From Muscardinus avellanarius (lineage: Eukaryota > Chordata > Mammalia > Rodentia > Gliridae): DNA of 64,000 nt. Of this stretch, positions 1 to 10,847 are shown piece after piece; positions within the stretch are counted from its first letter, which is position 1; every line of letters starts with the position of its first letter. A program made the position numbers and the translations under genes. Location: the NCBI GenBank assembly GCA_963383645.1, contig OY726563.1, positions 35,308,331 through 35,372,330 on the forward strand. Direction: 5' to 3'. The notes beneath the pieces are model-generated. The model searched no databases, was not told the DNA's origin, and saw only the letters and a program-made list of their open reading frames with translations.

Positions 1-459
1 TAAGATAGGAAGATTGCAAGTTTGAGGCCAGCCTCAGCAACTTAGTGAGGACCTATTTAAAAAAAAAGCCAGGTGTGGTGGCGCACGCTTGTAATCCCAG
101 CATTTGGGAGGCTGAGACAGGAGGATCCAGGTTCATGGCCAGCCTCAGCTACTTAGTGAAGCCCTTTGCAACTCAGTGAGACCCTGTTTCAAAATAAAGA
201 ATAAAAAGTAGGGCTGGGGTATAGCTTGGAGTTAGAATGCCCCTGGGTTCCATCCCCAGTACTGCAAAATATTAAAATTAAAAAATAAATAGGTCTGGGA
301 GTGTAGCCCGGAGGTAGAAGGGTTTCATCCCCCGTATCACCAAAAAATAAAAATAAAAATAAATAAAATAAAATAAAATAGGGCTGGGGGTGGAGCTCAG
401 AGGTAGAATGCCCATGGGTTCAATCCCTAGTAAAACACACACACACACACACACACAAT
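1..459 (+). mobile_element. Cluster of dimeric B1/ID-type SINEs with (CA)n tail
   Basis: A SINE left part (1-67, cut by the window edge) ends in an A-run. It is followed by a complete copy (68-288, starting GCCAGGTGTGGTGGCGCACG), then by two extra tRNA-like right halves (289-345 and 380-433). The last ends in a pure CA tract (434-459). The order suggests one copy was interrupted by later insertions in its A-rich linker. Confidence 0.85.
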
Positions 460-762
460 CATAAGTCTACCCTTCCTAAGGTGGAGACCATCTTTACTTA
501 GGTTTGAAATGGAAGGTGGGGTGGGTAGTAGGGAAAGTTTCATGAGATGGTATCTGGTTTAAGCCAAGGACAAATATGATTTCAACACCAGAGATGAGGG
601 GAGGGTATAATACTAATAACAGACAGTCCGAGTAAAGGTGCAAAGAAGCAAAATTGAGGACATGGTGAGAACATTACAGCCAGAATTTGGTCAGAACACA
701 GTGTGTGTGGAGAGGGGAAGAAGGGAGCTCAGGCTGTGGGTCAAAGCAGGAGCCACATGACA

Positions 763-799
763 TATTTCATTCATTCATTCATTCATTCATTCATTCATG
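763..799. repeat. (ATTC)n microsatellite
   Basis: About nine head-to-tail ATTC units directly precede the T-side end of the next minus-strand SINE. Confidence 0.9.
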
Positions 800-999
800 G
801 TATTGGGGGTTGCATCCAGGGGTCTTCTACCTTGGAGCTATACTTCAAGTCCCTATTCTACTCGTTTATTTTGAAACAGGGTCTTGCTAGGTTGCTGAGA
901 GCCTCACTAAGTTGCCCAGGCTGGCCTCAAACCTGTCATCCCCTGTCTCGGCCTCCCCTAGAATTGGGATTACAGGAGTGTGCCACCAGCCTGGCTTCG
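797..999 (-). mobile_element. Dimeric SINE
   Basis: Reverse complement of the SINE: a TGGTATTGGGGGTTG right-half end, the GAAACAGGGTCTTGCTAGG linker, then GGGATTACAGGAGTGTGCCACC at the 5' end. The (ATTC)n tract lies where its tail would be. Confidence 0.85.
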
Positions 1000-1060
1000 T
1001 TTTTGTTTATTTGGTAAAGGCATCCTACTTGGAGCTGCCTCTTGCAAAGATTACTCCTAC

Positions 1061-1063
<3 letters not shown>

Positions 1064-1101
<38 letters not shown>
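1064..1101 (+). repeat. Poly(A) tract of about 38 A
   Basis: An almost uninterrupted A-run. The ~60 bp upstream match no element I recognise, so it may be the tail of a very short retroinsertion or plain slippage. Confidence 0.9.
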
Positions 1102-1102
<1 letters not shown>

Positions 1103-1473
1103 AAGGCTTGGAGGCATGGCAATGTTTAAGGAGGCTATTTAAAAGCTGAGTGAAGACTCGATGAGGGTGTGCCCTAGGTTGCCTGGGATAGAAAGGAGGA
1201 AATAGGCAATATGAGAAATAATTAGAAAAAGGGGTGGTGGTAGAAAGAAAATGGAGGGAAAGGGAATATAGGACAGAAACAACTGTTTTCTCTTTCACGG
1301 TGCCTTATTCTGAAAGCAAGCCAAACACTGCCTGAGGTAAGCGTGGGTGTTGATCAGGATTGTATTTCTGTGGGAGGAGCTGGCCAAGTTATGGGTCAGA
1401 GGTCAGGCAGAACCCAGAGTAGATTATTATTCTATGCTCAACATGGAATTTCTGTTTTTGTTTAGGTTTGGTT

Positions 1474-1636
1474 TTAGTACTGGAGGTCGAACTCAGGGGC
1501 ATTCATACCTCTGAGCTATACCCCTAGCCCTTTTTAAATTTTTTATTTTGAAGCAGGGTCTCACTAAGTTGCTGAGGCAGACCGTGAACCTGTGAAACCC
1601 ATCTCAGCCTCCCAAGTTCTTGGGTTACTGGCTTGT
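1474..1636 (-). mobile_element. Dimeric SINE
   Basis: Runs from TAGTACTGGAGGTCGAACTC to TTCTTGGGTTACTGGC. The 5' end is worn. Confidence 0.8.
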
Positions 1637-2060
1637 GACCCATCAGAACTGGCTGCAGGACCTTTCTTAAGAAACAAAATACAGCCAAAGCCAAAATCCC
1701 CACTTCTTGAGTGCACACTTGCCTGCTACTGCTCCATCTTGCTCCTGCCTTTCACAGAGAAACTTCTAGAACAAGTTGCACGCTCTCACTGCCATCATTT
1801 CTTCACTTCCTACCCACCTGACTCCCTCTGATCTGGCTTTATGTCCTTCACTGCAACAGAACAGTACTCCGCACACTCCTAGGGCTTCCCGTAGCTACCA
1901 GAAGTGGGTATGGCTCTGGTCCAGAGGACCTGCAGCCTAGCTGCGTCCACATCCTCTGCCACTCCCCTACTGAGCACACTCCTCTCCTGGATGCTCTGGC
2001 CCCGCTGCTCCTCCTTTTCCCATTTCCTCTTGCTATGAATGCTCAGGTTCCTTTTCTTTT

Positions 2061-2266
2061 GTGGTATTAGGGATTGAACCCAGGGACATTCTACTATGAG
2101 CTATATACCTCCAGCCCTTTTCATTTTTTGCTTTTGAAACAGGATCTCGCTAGGTGGATGAGTGTCTCACTGTTTATTTGCTGAGGCTGTTCTCAAGTCT
2201 GTGATCCTCCTGTCTCAGCCTCCCAAGTTCTGGGATTACAGGTGTGTGCCACCATGCCCCGCTCAG
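2061..2266 (-). mobile_element. Dimeric SINE
   Basis: Full-length reverse copy from TGTGGTATTAGGGATTGAAC to GTGCCACCATGCCCCGCT. The middle has a duplicated-looking GCTAGGTGGATGAGTGTCTC stretch. Confidence 0.85.
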
Positions 2267-2654
2267 TCTTCGCTGTTAGCTTATTCTCCTCCACATGACA
2301 TAATGAAGATTTGAGGCCTTTTTTGTTTTTACTCTATGTTATTTCCTTATGTGACCCTATTTTCTATTTATAATTTCTGCTTTAATCTATGTAGTAAATT
2401 GTGCCTACATTTCTCTCTCAAGTCTAAATGCCTCTCTGCTGAACAGCAGGTCTGTAAATTCAACTGTCTACTTGACACGTTCACTTGAATGTCCCCAAAC
2501 TAGCTTAAATCCAACTTGTGCAAAACTGAATTTATGATCACTCCCCTCCAACACTGTTCTCTTTCCTCTCTCCTTCCCTTTTCTTCCTTCTTTCCTTCCT
2601 TCTCTCTTCCTCCCTCCATTCCTTCTTTCTCTCTCCTCCCTTTCTCTCTCCTTC

Positions 2655-2657
2655 TCT

Positions 2658-2711
<54 letters not shown>

Positions 2712-2879
2712 TGTCTTGGTACTGAGGATTGAACCCAGGGTTACTCTACCTCTACCCCAGTCCTTTTTATTTTGAAACAGGGTCTCACAACATTCCCGTG
2801 CACTGGTCTCAAGCCTGCAATCCTCCTGCTTCAGCCTCCCAAGTACTGGGGTTATAGGTCTGCTCCACTGCACCCAGCT
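2655..2879 (-). mobile_element. Dimeric SINE with (CTTT)n expanded tail
   Basis: The SINE body is 2716-2879. On the minus strand its A-rich tail reads as (AAAG)n, seen here as (CTTT)n at 2655-2711 and grading into a longer pyrimidine-rich tract from about 2555. Confidence 0.85.
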
Positions 2880-3184
2880 AACGGTGTTCCTCCTTATTGA
2901 AAGCAGAATTCCCAGCCACCCATTTGTGCATTTTAGAAGCTAGAGGAAAGAGCCTTGAACATCATTCCCCCCTTAATTCCTCAGATCAGATCAGTTAATG
3001 TTTTGTTGATTCTACTTCCTAAAATCTTTCTCCAACCCACTCATTTTTCCACCGAAGCTTAAGCTACCAAGAGCTATTATCTTGACCACTGTCATACACT
3101 CCACCTGAATCTGAGTGCACTCTGCCCTCCACTTCAATACATTTTTTAGGCCTCTCTAAGCTTAGTGGGATCATATTATGATCA

Positions 3185-3540
3185 GCCCTCTGTAACTGTG
3201 GGCTCCCCATTTGTGGATCTGTCTAACCCTAGATGAAAAAGATTTGAGAAAAATTGCATCTGCACTGAACCTGTACAGATTTTCCCCCTTGTCATCATTC
3301 CCTATGGAATACAGGATAGCCACTATTTATATGACATTTACATTGTGTTGGGTAGAACAAGTAATCTAGAAATGATTTAAAGTACATGGAAGGATGCATG
3401 GAGATCCCTTGCAAACACTATGCCGTTGTAAATAAAGAGAATGGAGCATTGGTGCATTTTGATATCAGGGCGGGGGGGGGGGTGGTGAGAGTCCTGGAAG
3501 CAATCCTCTGTAGATACCAAGGGTCAAAAATACCCTCTTG
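3185..3540. mobile_element. MER2-like Tigger-class DNA transposon fossil
   Basis: The stretch AACCTGTACAGATTTTCCCCC followed by TGTCATCATTCCCTATGGAA, with AAGTAATCTAGAAATGATTT and an end reading GATACCAAGGGTCAAA, follows the layout I know for MER2, a non-autonomous TcMar-Tigger element. Divergence fits an old eutherian insertion. A (G)n run near 3471-3481 interrupts it. The family name is from memory. Confidence 0.65.
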
Positions 3541-3582
3541 TTAAGGCTTCAGTGCTTTTCCATAGTACTCTTTGCTTCTAGA

Positions 3583-3704
3583 ACTCAATCTCTCTAAGTT
3601 GATAAGAGTCTCACTACTTGCTGAGATTGTCTTCGAACCTGCAATCCTCCTGTCACAGTCTTTCAAGTACTGGGATAACAGATGTGTGCCACCAAGCCTG
3701 TCTA
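3583..3704 (-). mobile_element. SINE fragment (left part only)
   Basis: Keeps the TCTCACTACTTGCTGAGATT linker region and GGGATAACAGATGTGTGCCACC. The tRNA-like right half is missing. Confidence 0.75.
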
Positions 3705-3927
3705 GAGATGCCAGGCTTTCTTCTGCTTTCTTTTACCCATTGGAGGATATCTGCAGGCCTACCAGTCACTGCTTTTAGCAAAGGCGACCTCTCTAAGTCC
3801 TTGCTACAGTTTGAATCTCACATTAAATAGCACTTGCTTAGAGAAGACTTCCTTGATGTCTTAGTTTAATCATTCTAGACACCCCCTCTTTATATGTTTA
3901 TCAGCTTTGAGAACTTTGCGTAGTTTA

Positions 3928-4157
3928 TTTTATTTTATTTTTATTTATTTATTTTTTTGCAGGTCTGGGGATGGAACCCAGGGGCATTCGACCTCCGAGC
4001 AACACCCCCTGCCCTATTTTTTTATTGTTTATTTTGAAACGGGGTCTCACTGAGTTGCAGAGGCCTCACTAAGTAGCTGAGGCTGTTGCGAACCACGATC
4101 CTCCAGTCTCAGCCTCCCGAATGCTGGGATTACAAGCGTGCGCCACCACGCCCGGCT
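3928..4157 (-). mobile_element. Dimeric SINE with exact target-site duplication
   Basis: The 14-bp repeat CTTTGCGTAGTTTA lies at 3914-3927 and again at 4158-4171, bracketing a full SINE with a TTTATTTTA-rich tail side on the left. The intact duplication and clean CCACCACGCCCGGCT end suggest a young copy. Confidence 0.93.
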
Positions 4158-4202
4158 CTTTGCGTAGTTTATAATGCTCAACACATTTACTATGATTATT
4201 TT

Positions 4203-5376
4203 CTCTCTCCAGTCAGCTTTAATGAATGGTAACTCTTGTATCACTTGCTATACCAGTTTGGAATGAGGATTTTCTAACAAATCTTTTCCAACACTAAAAC
4301 TGCTTTGTTTCATAGCACTCAAAGGTCCTTTGAGTTTGTTGGAATAAATTCCCAGGTTGATTATATTCCTTCTTGAGAAGGAGAAGGGGCAGGGACAGGC
4401 AGTTCTATCGCCAAAGGAAGAAGGATGAACAGACAATAAACATTAGCTGGTTGTGGTGGTACACACCTGTAATCCCAGTCCTTGGGGGGGGGGCTGAGAC
4501 AGGAGGATTTCAAGTTCAAAGCTAGTCTCAGCAACTTAGTGAGACTGTGTTTCCAAATAAAAAATAAAAAGTAAAACACACACACATACACACACACACA
4601 CACACACACGGTAAATATGCTGTTCCATTCTTCTTAAAAAGGAATTGCAACTGTACAGCTCTAACCCATAGGAGGAACTCCTCTTCTCCCTCTACCAGCA
4701 ACAGTAGTGGGCCAGGGTGTGGCTGGCCTCGGCCATCTTGTGTATGTCTCACTTCCTCTTGATCGTGGTTCCAGATTGTGAAAAGCCCCAGCATCTCGTG
4801 TGATGGCTTCGCTGGCATCAGTGTCCATGGTGTTATTCTCTAGGCACTCAGAGATCATCCACTTCATGGCTAAGAAGTGGCAATGACAGTCACTTAGGGG
4901 CACAGGCATCTGGTAGAAATGGCCACCCTTGAGGTTCAGTACCAGCCTAGCTGCAGGCTCACAGGTCTTGGGCGATTGGTGGAAGGTGGTGCGGGGGGTT
5001 GCATTCAATGGTTGCCTGTTCCCTTGCAGAAGCAGCAGGGTACCTCTCAAACTGCTTCCTTTGCAAGTCACCCAGGGTCTGGGTCGTGAGGGATCTGGCC
5101 AGCACTTTGTTTCCATCATCCTGGTGGTGAGTTTCCTGATCAGTGGATCTGCAAAGACAGAGCTTGTTTTTGTCACTGGAGCAGCTTTAAGAGGCTGAGT
5201 CTTCCTAAGCTCCTGGGCCTGTTTCTTCTCTTTGGTGAGCTCTGCCACAGGCTGGTGGTGATGTTCTTTGTCAGTTATAGGATCCCTGAATTCAGGACCA
5301 TAGTAGCTCCACTCACCTGGGTTAGCCCCGGAAGCTGCCAGACAGCACGTTGTATGCTCAGCAGCAGGCCTGAGTC
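4203..5376 (-). pseudogene. MRPS7P: Processed pseudogene of mitochondrial ribosomal protein S7
   Basis: MRPS7 is the uS7-type protein of the mitochondrial small ribosomal subunit. Reading the minus strand from about 5370 gives pieces of its sequence in order: an N-terminal QLPGLTQ stretch, YYGPEFRDP, KTSSVF, then in a shifted frame GNKVLARSL and REQATIE, then back in the first frame KGGHFYQMPVPL and FLAMKWM, and last AFHN followed by another shift (KMAEA). Several frameshifts make it non-coding. It has no introns. It extends into a 3' UTR that ends ATTAAA about 15 nt before a short A-run, and is flanked by the 15-bp repeat TACTATGATTATTTT at 4188-4202 and 5377-5391. That is the mark of L1-mediated retrocopying, with a 5'-truncated transcript. 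A SINE later landed in the 3' UTR. The longest open frame here (4661-5248) mixes true and shifted frames and is not a gene. MRPS7 identity comes from remembered family sequence and is strong over several blocks. Confidence 0.92.
4442..4609 (+). mobile_element. SINE with (CA)n tail inside the MRPS7 pseudogene
   Basis: Left part AGCTGGTTGTGGTGGTACAC through TTTCCAAATAAAAAATAAAA. The right half is lost and replaced by a (CA)n run (4576-4609). A run of G's near 4484-4493 breaks the B-box region. Confidence 0.85.
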
Positions 5377-5649
5377 TACTATGATTATTTTACTGGGGTT
5401 CGTTTATCCAGCAGACTGTAAGTTCTCTGAGGGCAGGAACTCATAGAACCATTGTCTGGCTGGAGAGATTGGCAGGATCTGGAGCAAAGTAAATCTTCAA
5501 TAAAGACATGTTAAAAATAAAGGCATATTAAATCAATGAAGAAATGAATTAAGCTGTATTATGCCATGTCTCATGGAAGGGTATTAGAGAAACCTTTGGG
5601 ACTCATTGGCTTTCCTGTTAACAGTGCTAGTTCTGTCTGTTAATACATA

Positions 5650-5870
5650 TTCCAATTATCTGGGTGTAGAAGCACACACCTATAATTCCAGTATTTGGGA
5701 GGCTGAGACAGGAGAATTGCGGGTTCAAGGCCAGCCTCAGCAACTTAGCGAGGCCCTTCACAACTTAGTAAGACCTTGTTTCAAATCAAAAGAATAAAAT
5801 AGGCTGGGGTATAGCTTGGAGATAGAATGTCCCTTGGTTCAATTCCCAGCACTATCAAAATAAAAAAATT
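5650..5870 (+). mobile_element. Dimeric SINE
   Basis: Complete from TCTGGGTGTAGAAGCACACA to CAGCACTATC plus A tail. ATTCCAAT occurs just before (about 5648) and just after, a likely short duplication. Confidence 0.85.
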
Positions 5871-6188
5871 CCAATGAGCAGCTTGTGAAAATCAAAGGAA
5901 AGTTACACTGAAAGCTACATTGAAATAGCACTTCAAAGTGGGTACCTGAGGTCATTAGAAAACAAAACTTATGCATGTCTTTGGCTGTTGCCTGGAATGT
6001 GAACTTTGGTCACTTCCACTTTTTGACTTTAGGCATCTGGAGTGACCAGAATAACTAGAGATTGTGCCCAGAAGCTCAAGATGTTATCAGACTCTTGTTT
6101 TATGCACATTTACATTTTGTTTATACACTAAAAAAATTACCTTCTATTGCCCACATATCTCTGGTTCCTCCTCCTCCTCTTCTTCCTC

Positions 6189-6622
6189 TTTTGGTAGTGT
6201 TAGTAATGGAACTCAGGGCTTTTTGTGTACATGCTAGGAGTTATGGTTAGATATAAAAATGTCCCCTAAGCAGCTCATTTGTTAATGTTTGGGGCTGACG
6301 TAATTGAGTCATGAGTGGTACCAGTAGGCCGGTAGGGTGCAGCCTTGGGGATTATATAAATGGTTCCCTCCCCCCCCCTACTCTCTTTTTCTTGCATCTG
6401 GCCTCTCTGATGTGAGGAGCACAGTCCATATGCTCTCTCCCTCTCTTTGCCTCTGGCCGCCATGCCCTGAGATCCATGGTCCCCAGCCTCACAAGGACTG
6501 AACCCCAACCCCTAAGAAAATAAATCTTCTTTCAAGTTATGTGGCCAACTTTTAGATTACAGCTGCAAAGATGTTTTGGATACGCTAGGTAAGCCCTGTA
6601 CAACTGAGCCACACCCCAGCCT
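6189..6622 (-). mobile_element. ID-type element split by an LTR
   Basis: The left piece (6189-6238) reads GTAATGGAACTCAGGGC and ends ATGCTAGG. The right piece (6584-6622) resumes CGCTAGGTAAGCC...GAGCCACACCCCAGCC. Together they make one reverse ID element (tRNA-Ala-derived). GCTAGG is present at both edges of the interruption. Confidence 0.65.
6240..6583 (+). mobile_element. MaLR-type LTR
   Basis: Typical order of a MaLR LTR: ATGTCCCCTAAGCAGCTCAT near the 5' end, TAATTGAGTCATGAG, a TATATAAA-like block at 6354, and AATAAATCTTC at 6519 as the poly(A) signal. It sits inside an ID element. No internal MaLR sequence is attached, so it is solo. Confidence 0.65.
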
Positions 6623-6792
6623 TCCCTGTTCCTTCATGGCACCCAATAACCTGTTCTTAATATTCCACTGCCCATATAACTCCCATTTTTTCCGCCTTCC
6701 TCAGAACACTGGTTCACGGTGATCTGAACCTAAGACTCCCAGATAAATTCCTTTTTTATTTCTCTAGTATCTGGTTAAAAACTGATGATCTA

Positions 6793-6993
6793 GCTGGGCA
6801 TGATGATGCACACCCATAAAATCTCAGCACTTGGGAGGCTGACGCAGGAGGCTCACAGGTTTGAGAGTAGCCTCAGAAATTTAGTTAGACCCTCAGCAGT
6901 TTAGTGAGATCCTTTCTCAAAATAAAAAAGGGGCTGAAGGTATTGTATAGAGGTAGAATGCCACTGGGTTCAATCCCCTCCTGTATTACCATA
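6793..6993 (+). mobile_element. Dimeric SINE
   Basis: Starts AGCTGGGCATGATGATGCAC, ends CCTCCTGTATTACC. It shows a duplicated TTTAGTTAGACCCTCAGCAG linker segment. Confidence 0.85.
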
Positions 6994-7000
6994 AGAAAAA

Positions 7001-7210
7001 AGTCAGACATAGTGGTGCACGCTTATAATCCCAGCATTCAGGAGGCTGAGACTGGAGAATCGTGGTTTGCAGATAGCCTCGCTCCTTAGCGAGGCCCTTC
7101 ACAACTCAGTGAGACCCTGTTTCAAAAAATAAAAAGATTAAAAGATAGGGCTGAGGGTGTAGCTCAGAGGCACAATGCCCCTTGGAACATCCCCGGTACT
7201 GCAAAACAAC
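7001..7210 (+). mobile_element. Dimeric SINE
   Basis: Follows the previous copy directly after its A tail, running GTCAGACATAGTGGTGCACG to CCCCGGTACTGC. Confidence 0.85.
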
Positions 7211-7292
7211 AACAAAAACAAGGTAAGTAAAAGTGGAAAAAAAAAAACGATTCATCCTAGGTCATACAGAGTCTGATAGAAATGTTTAGTTT

Positions 7293-7524
7293 TGCTGGAC
7301 ATGGCAGCACATGCTTGTAATCCCAGCATTTGGGAGGCTGAGGTAGGAGAATCGCAGTTCTTGGCCAGCCTCAGCTACTTAGTGAGGCCCTTTGCCTCAC
7401 TACGGCAAACGGTGAGACCCTATTTCAAAATAAAGAATCAAAAATAGGGCTGGGGGTGTTGCTTGGAGCTAGAATGCCCCTGGGTCCCATCCCTAGTACC
7501 ACGAACAAAAAGAAAAAAAAAAAA
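7293..7524 (+). mobile_element. Dimeric SINE with duplication
   Basis: AGAAATGTTTAG precedes the element (about 7278) and follows its A-rich tail (7525). The body is otherwise full length. Confidence 0.88.
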
Positions 7525-7920
7525 GAAATGTTTAGCTTTGGCCTATAAGTTTTATTTTTCAGGAAATTTGAAATGTACAAGAAGATTTCAGAATGTGGAG
7601 ATTTCCTATAAGAATTTGAATTTCTGGCTTTTCCAGGAAAACAAAGCTCTGGCAACACTGGCCCCACTTTTCATTGCAGCAGGAATCAACTGGAGTGGGA
7701 AGGGCTGCCCCACTTCAATGGGACATTAGCTCTTCAATTCACTGTTGTTGCCATCTGGGCTCTCCCACTCATTTAATCGCTGGCTGGCCCACAGAGGCCT
7801 ATAGCTCATGGAGTTCACTAGTCTTGGTCTGAGTATCTTTTATTAGAAATCACCAGACGCAGCTAATCAAGTAGCCTGATAAAATCCTTGAATTTTTACC
7901 ATGAAAAAAAACCACACTAA
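7525..7920. other. No recognised feature
   Basis: Apparently single-copy sequence with short open frames only. No splice-site context, tRNA, or repeat that I recognise. Confidence 0.5.
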
Positions 7921-8137
7921 GCCGGGCATGATGGACATATTTATAATCCCAGTACTTGGGAAGCTGAGATAGGATGATCCCAGGTTTGAGGCCAGCCTCA
8001 AGCAATTTAGTGAAACTTTATTTCCAAAAAAAAAAATAAAAAATAAAAAGGGCTGGGAGTATAGCTCCAGAGGTAGAATGCCCCTGGGTTCAATATCCAG
8101 TACCACAAAAAACAAAAACAGAACAAAAACAAACAAA
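7921..8137 (+). mobile_element. Dimeric SINE
   Basis: Begins GCCGGGCATGATGGACATAT. CACACTAA stands on both sides (about 7913 and 8139), a likely duplication. The tail is (AAAAAC)n. Confidence 0.87.
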
Positions 8138-8285
8138 AACACACTAATTTATTTTCCTTAATTCTTATGAGGTTATCTTAGAAATGAAAATTTCCTTCAT
8201 CTTGTTACAAGGACTTAGACTCTTCCCTTTTTCCTGCATTTTCCATGGCCAATGGGTAGATAAAAGCATGATTAAAGGCTAGACA

Positions 8286-8459
8286 TTGGCTGGGAATGGT
8301 GGCACATACCTATAACCCCAGTACTTGGGAGGCTGAGACAGGAAGATCACAGGTTCAATGCCAGCCTCAGCAACTTAGTGGCCCTGTTTCAAAAATAAAA
8401 AATATAAAATAGAGCTGGGGGCTTAGCTTGGAGGTAGAATGCCCATGGGTTTGATCCTC

Positions 8460-8506
<47 letters not shown>
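8286..8506 (+). mobile_element. Dimeric SINE with (CA)n tail
   Basis: Body to 8465, followed by about 20 CA units (8466-8506) in place of a poly(A) tail. Confidence 0.87.
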
Positions 8507-8509
<3 letters not shown>

Positions 8510-8998
8510 TAGGTATCTCTGCCTCCATTTTATATGTGTCTTTTTTGGCTATGAGTCATCTTGGATTCTAGGAACAACAGCTCTGATCAATAAACATCTT
8601 GTGATGAATTGAAGCTATCCCTCCCACTAAGCAACAGCAACTCTTTTATCCCCCTGAAAGGCCCCACCTTACCAATACCGCCTTTTTTTAGCAGCTGTGC
8701 AAAGCCTTGAGCTATGCAAACTCTCAACCTCTGTCCTCCTCCTTCTGTAAAACCTTGATGTCATTGATGGCCCCTCAAAGGCAGGCTGAGGACATGGGTG
8801 CCCATGTCTTCCTGCTGCCACTACCATAATTCAAGCTCCTTTCCTGCTTTACAACATTAGCTTTTCTGTTTGTTTTTTTTTGGGGGGGCCAGTGGCTGGA
8901 CCTGATTTCTTGGATTCCCAGAGTATGTAGCGACTTTCCCAGTCTCATGGAACCAGTCCTTTTATCATTTGGCCAGTACACTTAGAAATAACAAAAAA

Positions 8999-9502
8999 TA
9001 AAATCCCACATATTGATCTGCCTTTTAGTTTCTGGTGCCTTTGGGGTCTTGTTGAGAAAGAATTTACCTGTGCATACGCGTTACAGTGTTGGATCTATGC
9101 CCTTTTCAAGGATCTGCAAGGTCTCTGGTCTAATTTCCAAGTCTTTGATCTATCTTGAATTGACTCTTGTACAGGGTGAGAAAGTGGGGTGTATTTCAAT
9201 TTCACAGGAAAAACTCTAGATGAAGAAGGAGAAACTATAGATGAGCAAATAAGGCAACCTACTGAGGGGGATGGGAGGGGGGAGAGGGAAATTCCCTAAT
9301 GTACATGATGTACATTCACACACAAATCAAAGTCAATCACTAAGCCAAACATGAGAAGGAGAGAAGGGGGATGGAATGGTGTGGGAATTGAGGAAGGGCT
9401 AAATGGGTGATGTGTGCATATATGCCTCTACCATCTTGTACTCCATTAACATGTATGGCTACAATATACCAAGAAAATATTAAAATAAATAAATAATAAA
9501 AA
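8999..9502 (+). mobile_element. Short L1 insertion with inverted 5' part
   Basis: 9010-9200 is antisense L1 ORF2 (TCTCTGGTCTAATTTCCAAG, TTTGATCTATCTTGAATTGA). From about 9201 the sequence reads sense as an L1 3' end, ending GCTACAATATACCAAGAAAA and an A-rich tail. AGAAATAACAAAAAAT (8983) and AGAAATATCAAAAATT (9503) look like a slightly diverged duplication. Inverted-then-sense order is the twin-priming signature. Confidence 0.7.
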
Positions 9503-9591
9503 GAAATATCAAAAATTGTTTAGGGAAATATATATATTATATATACTATATATATATATTCTGTATAAATTTTCCATTTACATTTCTTTCT

Positions 9592-9595
<4 letters not shown>

Positions 9596-9638
<43 letters not shown>

Positions 9639-9684
9639 GCTAGGGATTGAATCCAGGGACATTGTACCTCCAAACTATACCTGA
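9596..9684 (-). mobile_element. SINE right half with (TG)n tail
   Basis: The (TG)n tract (9596-9637) joins TTGCTAGGGATTGAATCCAG directly. Only the tRNA-like half remains, and its tail has become a dinucleotide repeat. Confidence 0.8.
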
Positions 9685-9699
9685 TTAGGTATTTAGCTA

Positions 9700-10125
9700 G
9701 ATGTTAGCAGATGCTGTTAGCTGGAATGACTCCAAAGTTTACCTGCAGAGCCTTGCTTCCTTTGACCTCCTCCCCTGTGGGAAGGGAGCAGAGAAACAAT
9801 GCAGAGTCACTAAGATGTGGCCTGCAAAGAGCAATCACCCCAAAAGGTAATACATATAAAGGGGCCCAGGGGGAATAGACTCCACAGTTTTCCTTTCAAG
9901 GCAAGGGACCACTGCAGACTAGATCTCTGTAGAGTAACCGTTGCCCCAGGCCACTTTCAATTCCCAGGAATGGCCCATTCCAGACTCTTTTTCCTCTCTT
10001 CACAGCCTTTCTCATATGATGCCTTTGCTTCTCTAAATAAACCTCCTGTATTTTGCATTTGTACTTTCTATTTGAATTCCTTCCAAGCACATAAGTGAGG
10101 ACTGGGGTTGTGAGAAATCATTTAA
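9700..10125 (+). mobile_element. LTR-like sequence, family unknown
   Basis: It has the order expected of an LTR: a TATA-like ACATATAAAGGGGCCC at about 9850, then AATAAACCTCC about 190 bp downstream, then T-rich sequence. It matches no element I can name and I see no clean TG...CA ends or duplication. Confidence 0.45.
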
Positions 10126-10128
10126 AAA

Positions 10129-10497
10129 TCTCCCATCCAGTAATACCCCCAGCTCTATTTTATTTTTTATTTAGAAACAGGGTCCCTCTTGCCTGGACAT
10201 GGTGGTGCACGCTTGTAATCCCAGTACTTGGGAGGCTGAGAAAGGAGGACCTCAGGTTTGCAGCCAGCCTCAGCTACTTACTGAGGCTCTCCACAACTTA
10301 GTGAAACTCTGCTTCAAAATAAAGACTAATAAGTAGGGCTGGGGGTATAGCTCTGAGGTAAAAGGTCCCTGGGTTGAATCCTCAGTACAGAAAAAAAAGA
10401 AAGAAAAGAAATATAGTCTAAGTTTCAAAGGCTAGCTGAGAACCTGCTCTCGGCCTCCCAAGTACCGGGATTACCGGTGTATGCCACCATGCCTGGG
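10129..10497 (-). mobile_element. SINE split by a second SINE
   Basis: A reverse copy starts at 10129 (CCCAGCTCTATTTTATTTTT) and resumes at about 10437 (GCCTCCCAAGTACCGGGATT). Between them, 10189-10392, lies a complete plus-strand copy starting GCCTGGACATGGTGGTGCAC. Confidence 0.8.
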
Positions 10498-10514
10498 CAA
10501 TTTTTGTCTTTTTA

Positions 10515-10612
10515 AAATCGGGTTAAATCGGTGATGTGTACTTGTATGTACACACAAGTTTTTTCTTTTTACCCCATTATGATGTATGAATATAATGTAC
10601 CAATAAAAAATT
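10515..10612 (+). mobile_element. L1 3' end fragment
   Basis: CATTATGATGTATGAATATA then ATGTACCAATAAAAAATT closely matches the 3' end of the L1-type element at 41.8 kb. Only about 100 bp survive. Confidence 0.65.
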
Positions 10613-10651
10613 AAAAAAAAACAAAAAAACAAAAAAAATCTAGAAGAATTA

Positions 10652-10847
10652 GCGACGGGCATGGTGGCGCATGCTTGCATTCCCCGTGCTTGGGAGGCAG
10701 AGACAGGCAGGAGGATTGCGCAGGTTCAAAGCCAGCCTCTCTGGCTTAAGAGACCCTGTTTCCAAATAAAAATATAAAATAGGTCTGGGAGTGTAGCCCG
10801 AAGGTAGAAGGGTTTCCAGGAACCCCAGTACCACCAAAAAAAAAAAT
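10652..10847 (+). mobile_element. SINE, variant subfamily, exact duplication
   Basis: TCTAGAAGAATTA lies at 10639-10651 and 10848-10860. The right half reads GGTCTGGGAGTGTAGCCCGA and TTTCCAGGAACCCCAGTACC, diagnostic of a subfamily seen several times here. Confidence 0.93.

Noticed and set aside
434..459. CRISPR array or designed tandem array among the many similar repeats
   Set aside because: The repeats are dispersed SINEs with A-rich tails and individual duplications, not regularly spaced units.
4661..5248. 195-codon minus-strand open frame
   Set aside because: It runs through the MRPS7 retrocopy but leaves the true frame in its middle and at its end. It is open by chance.
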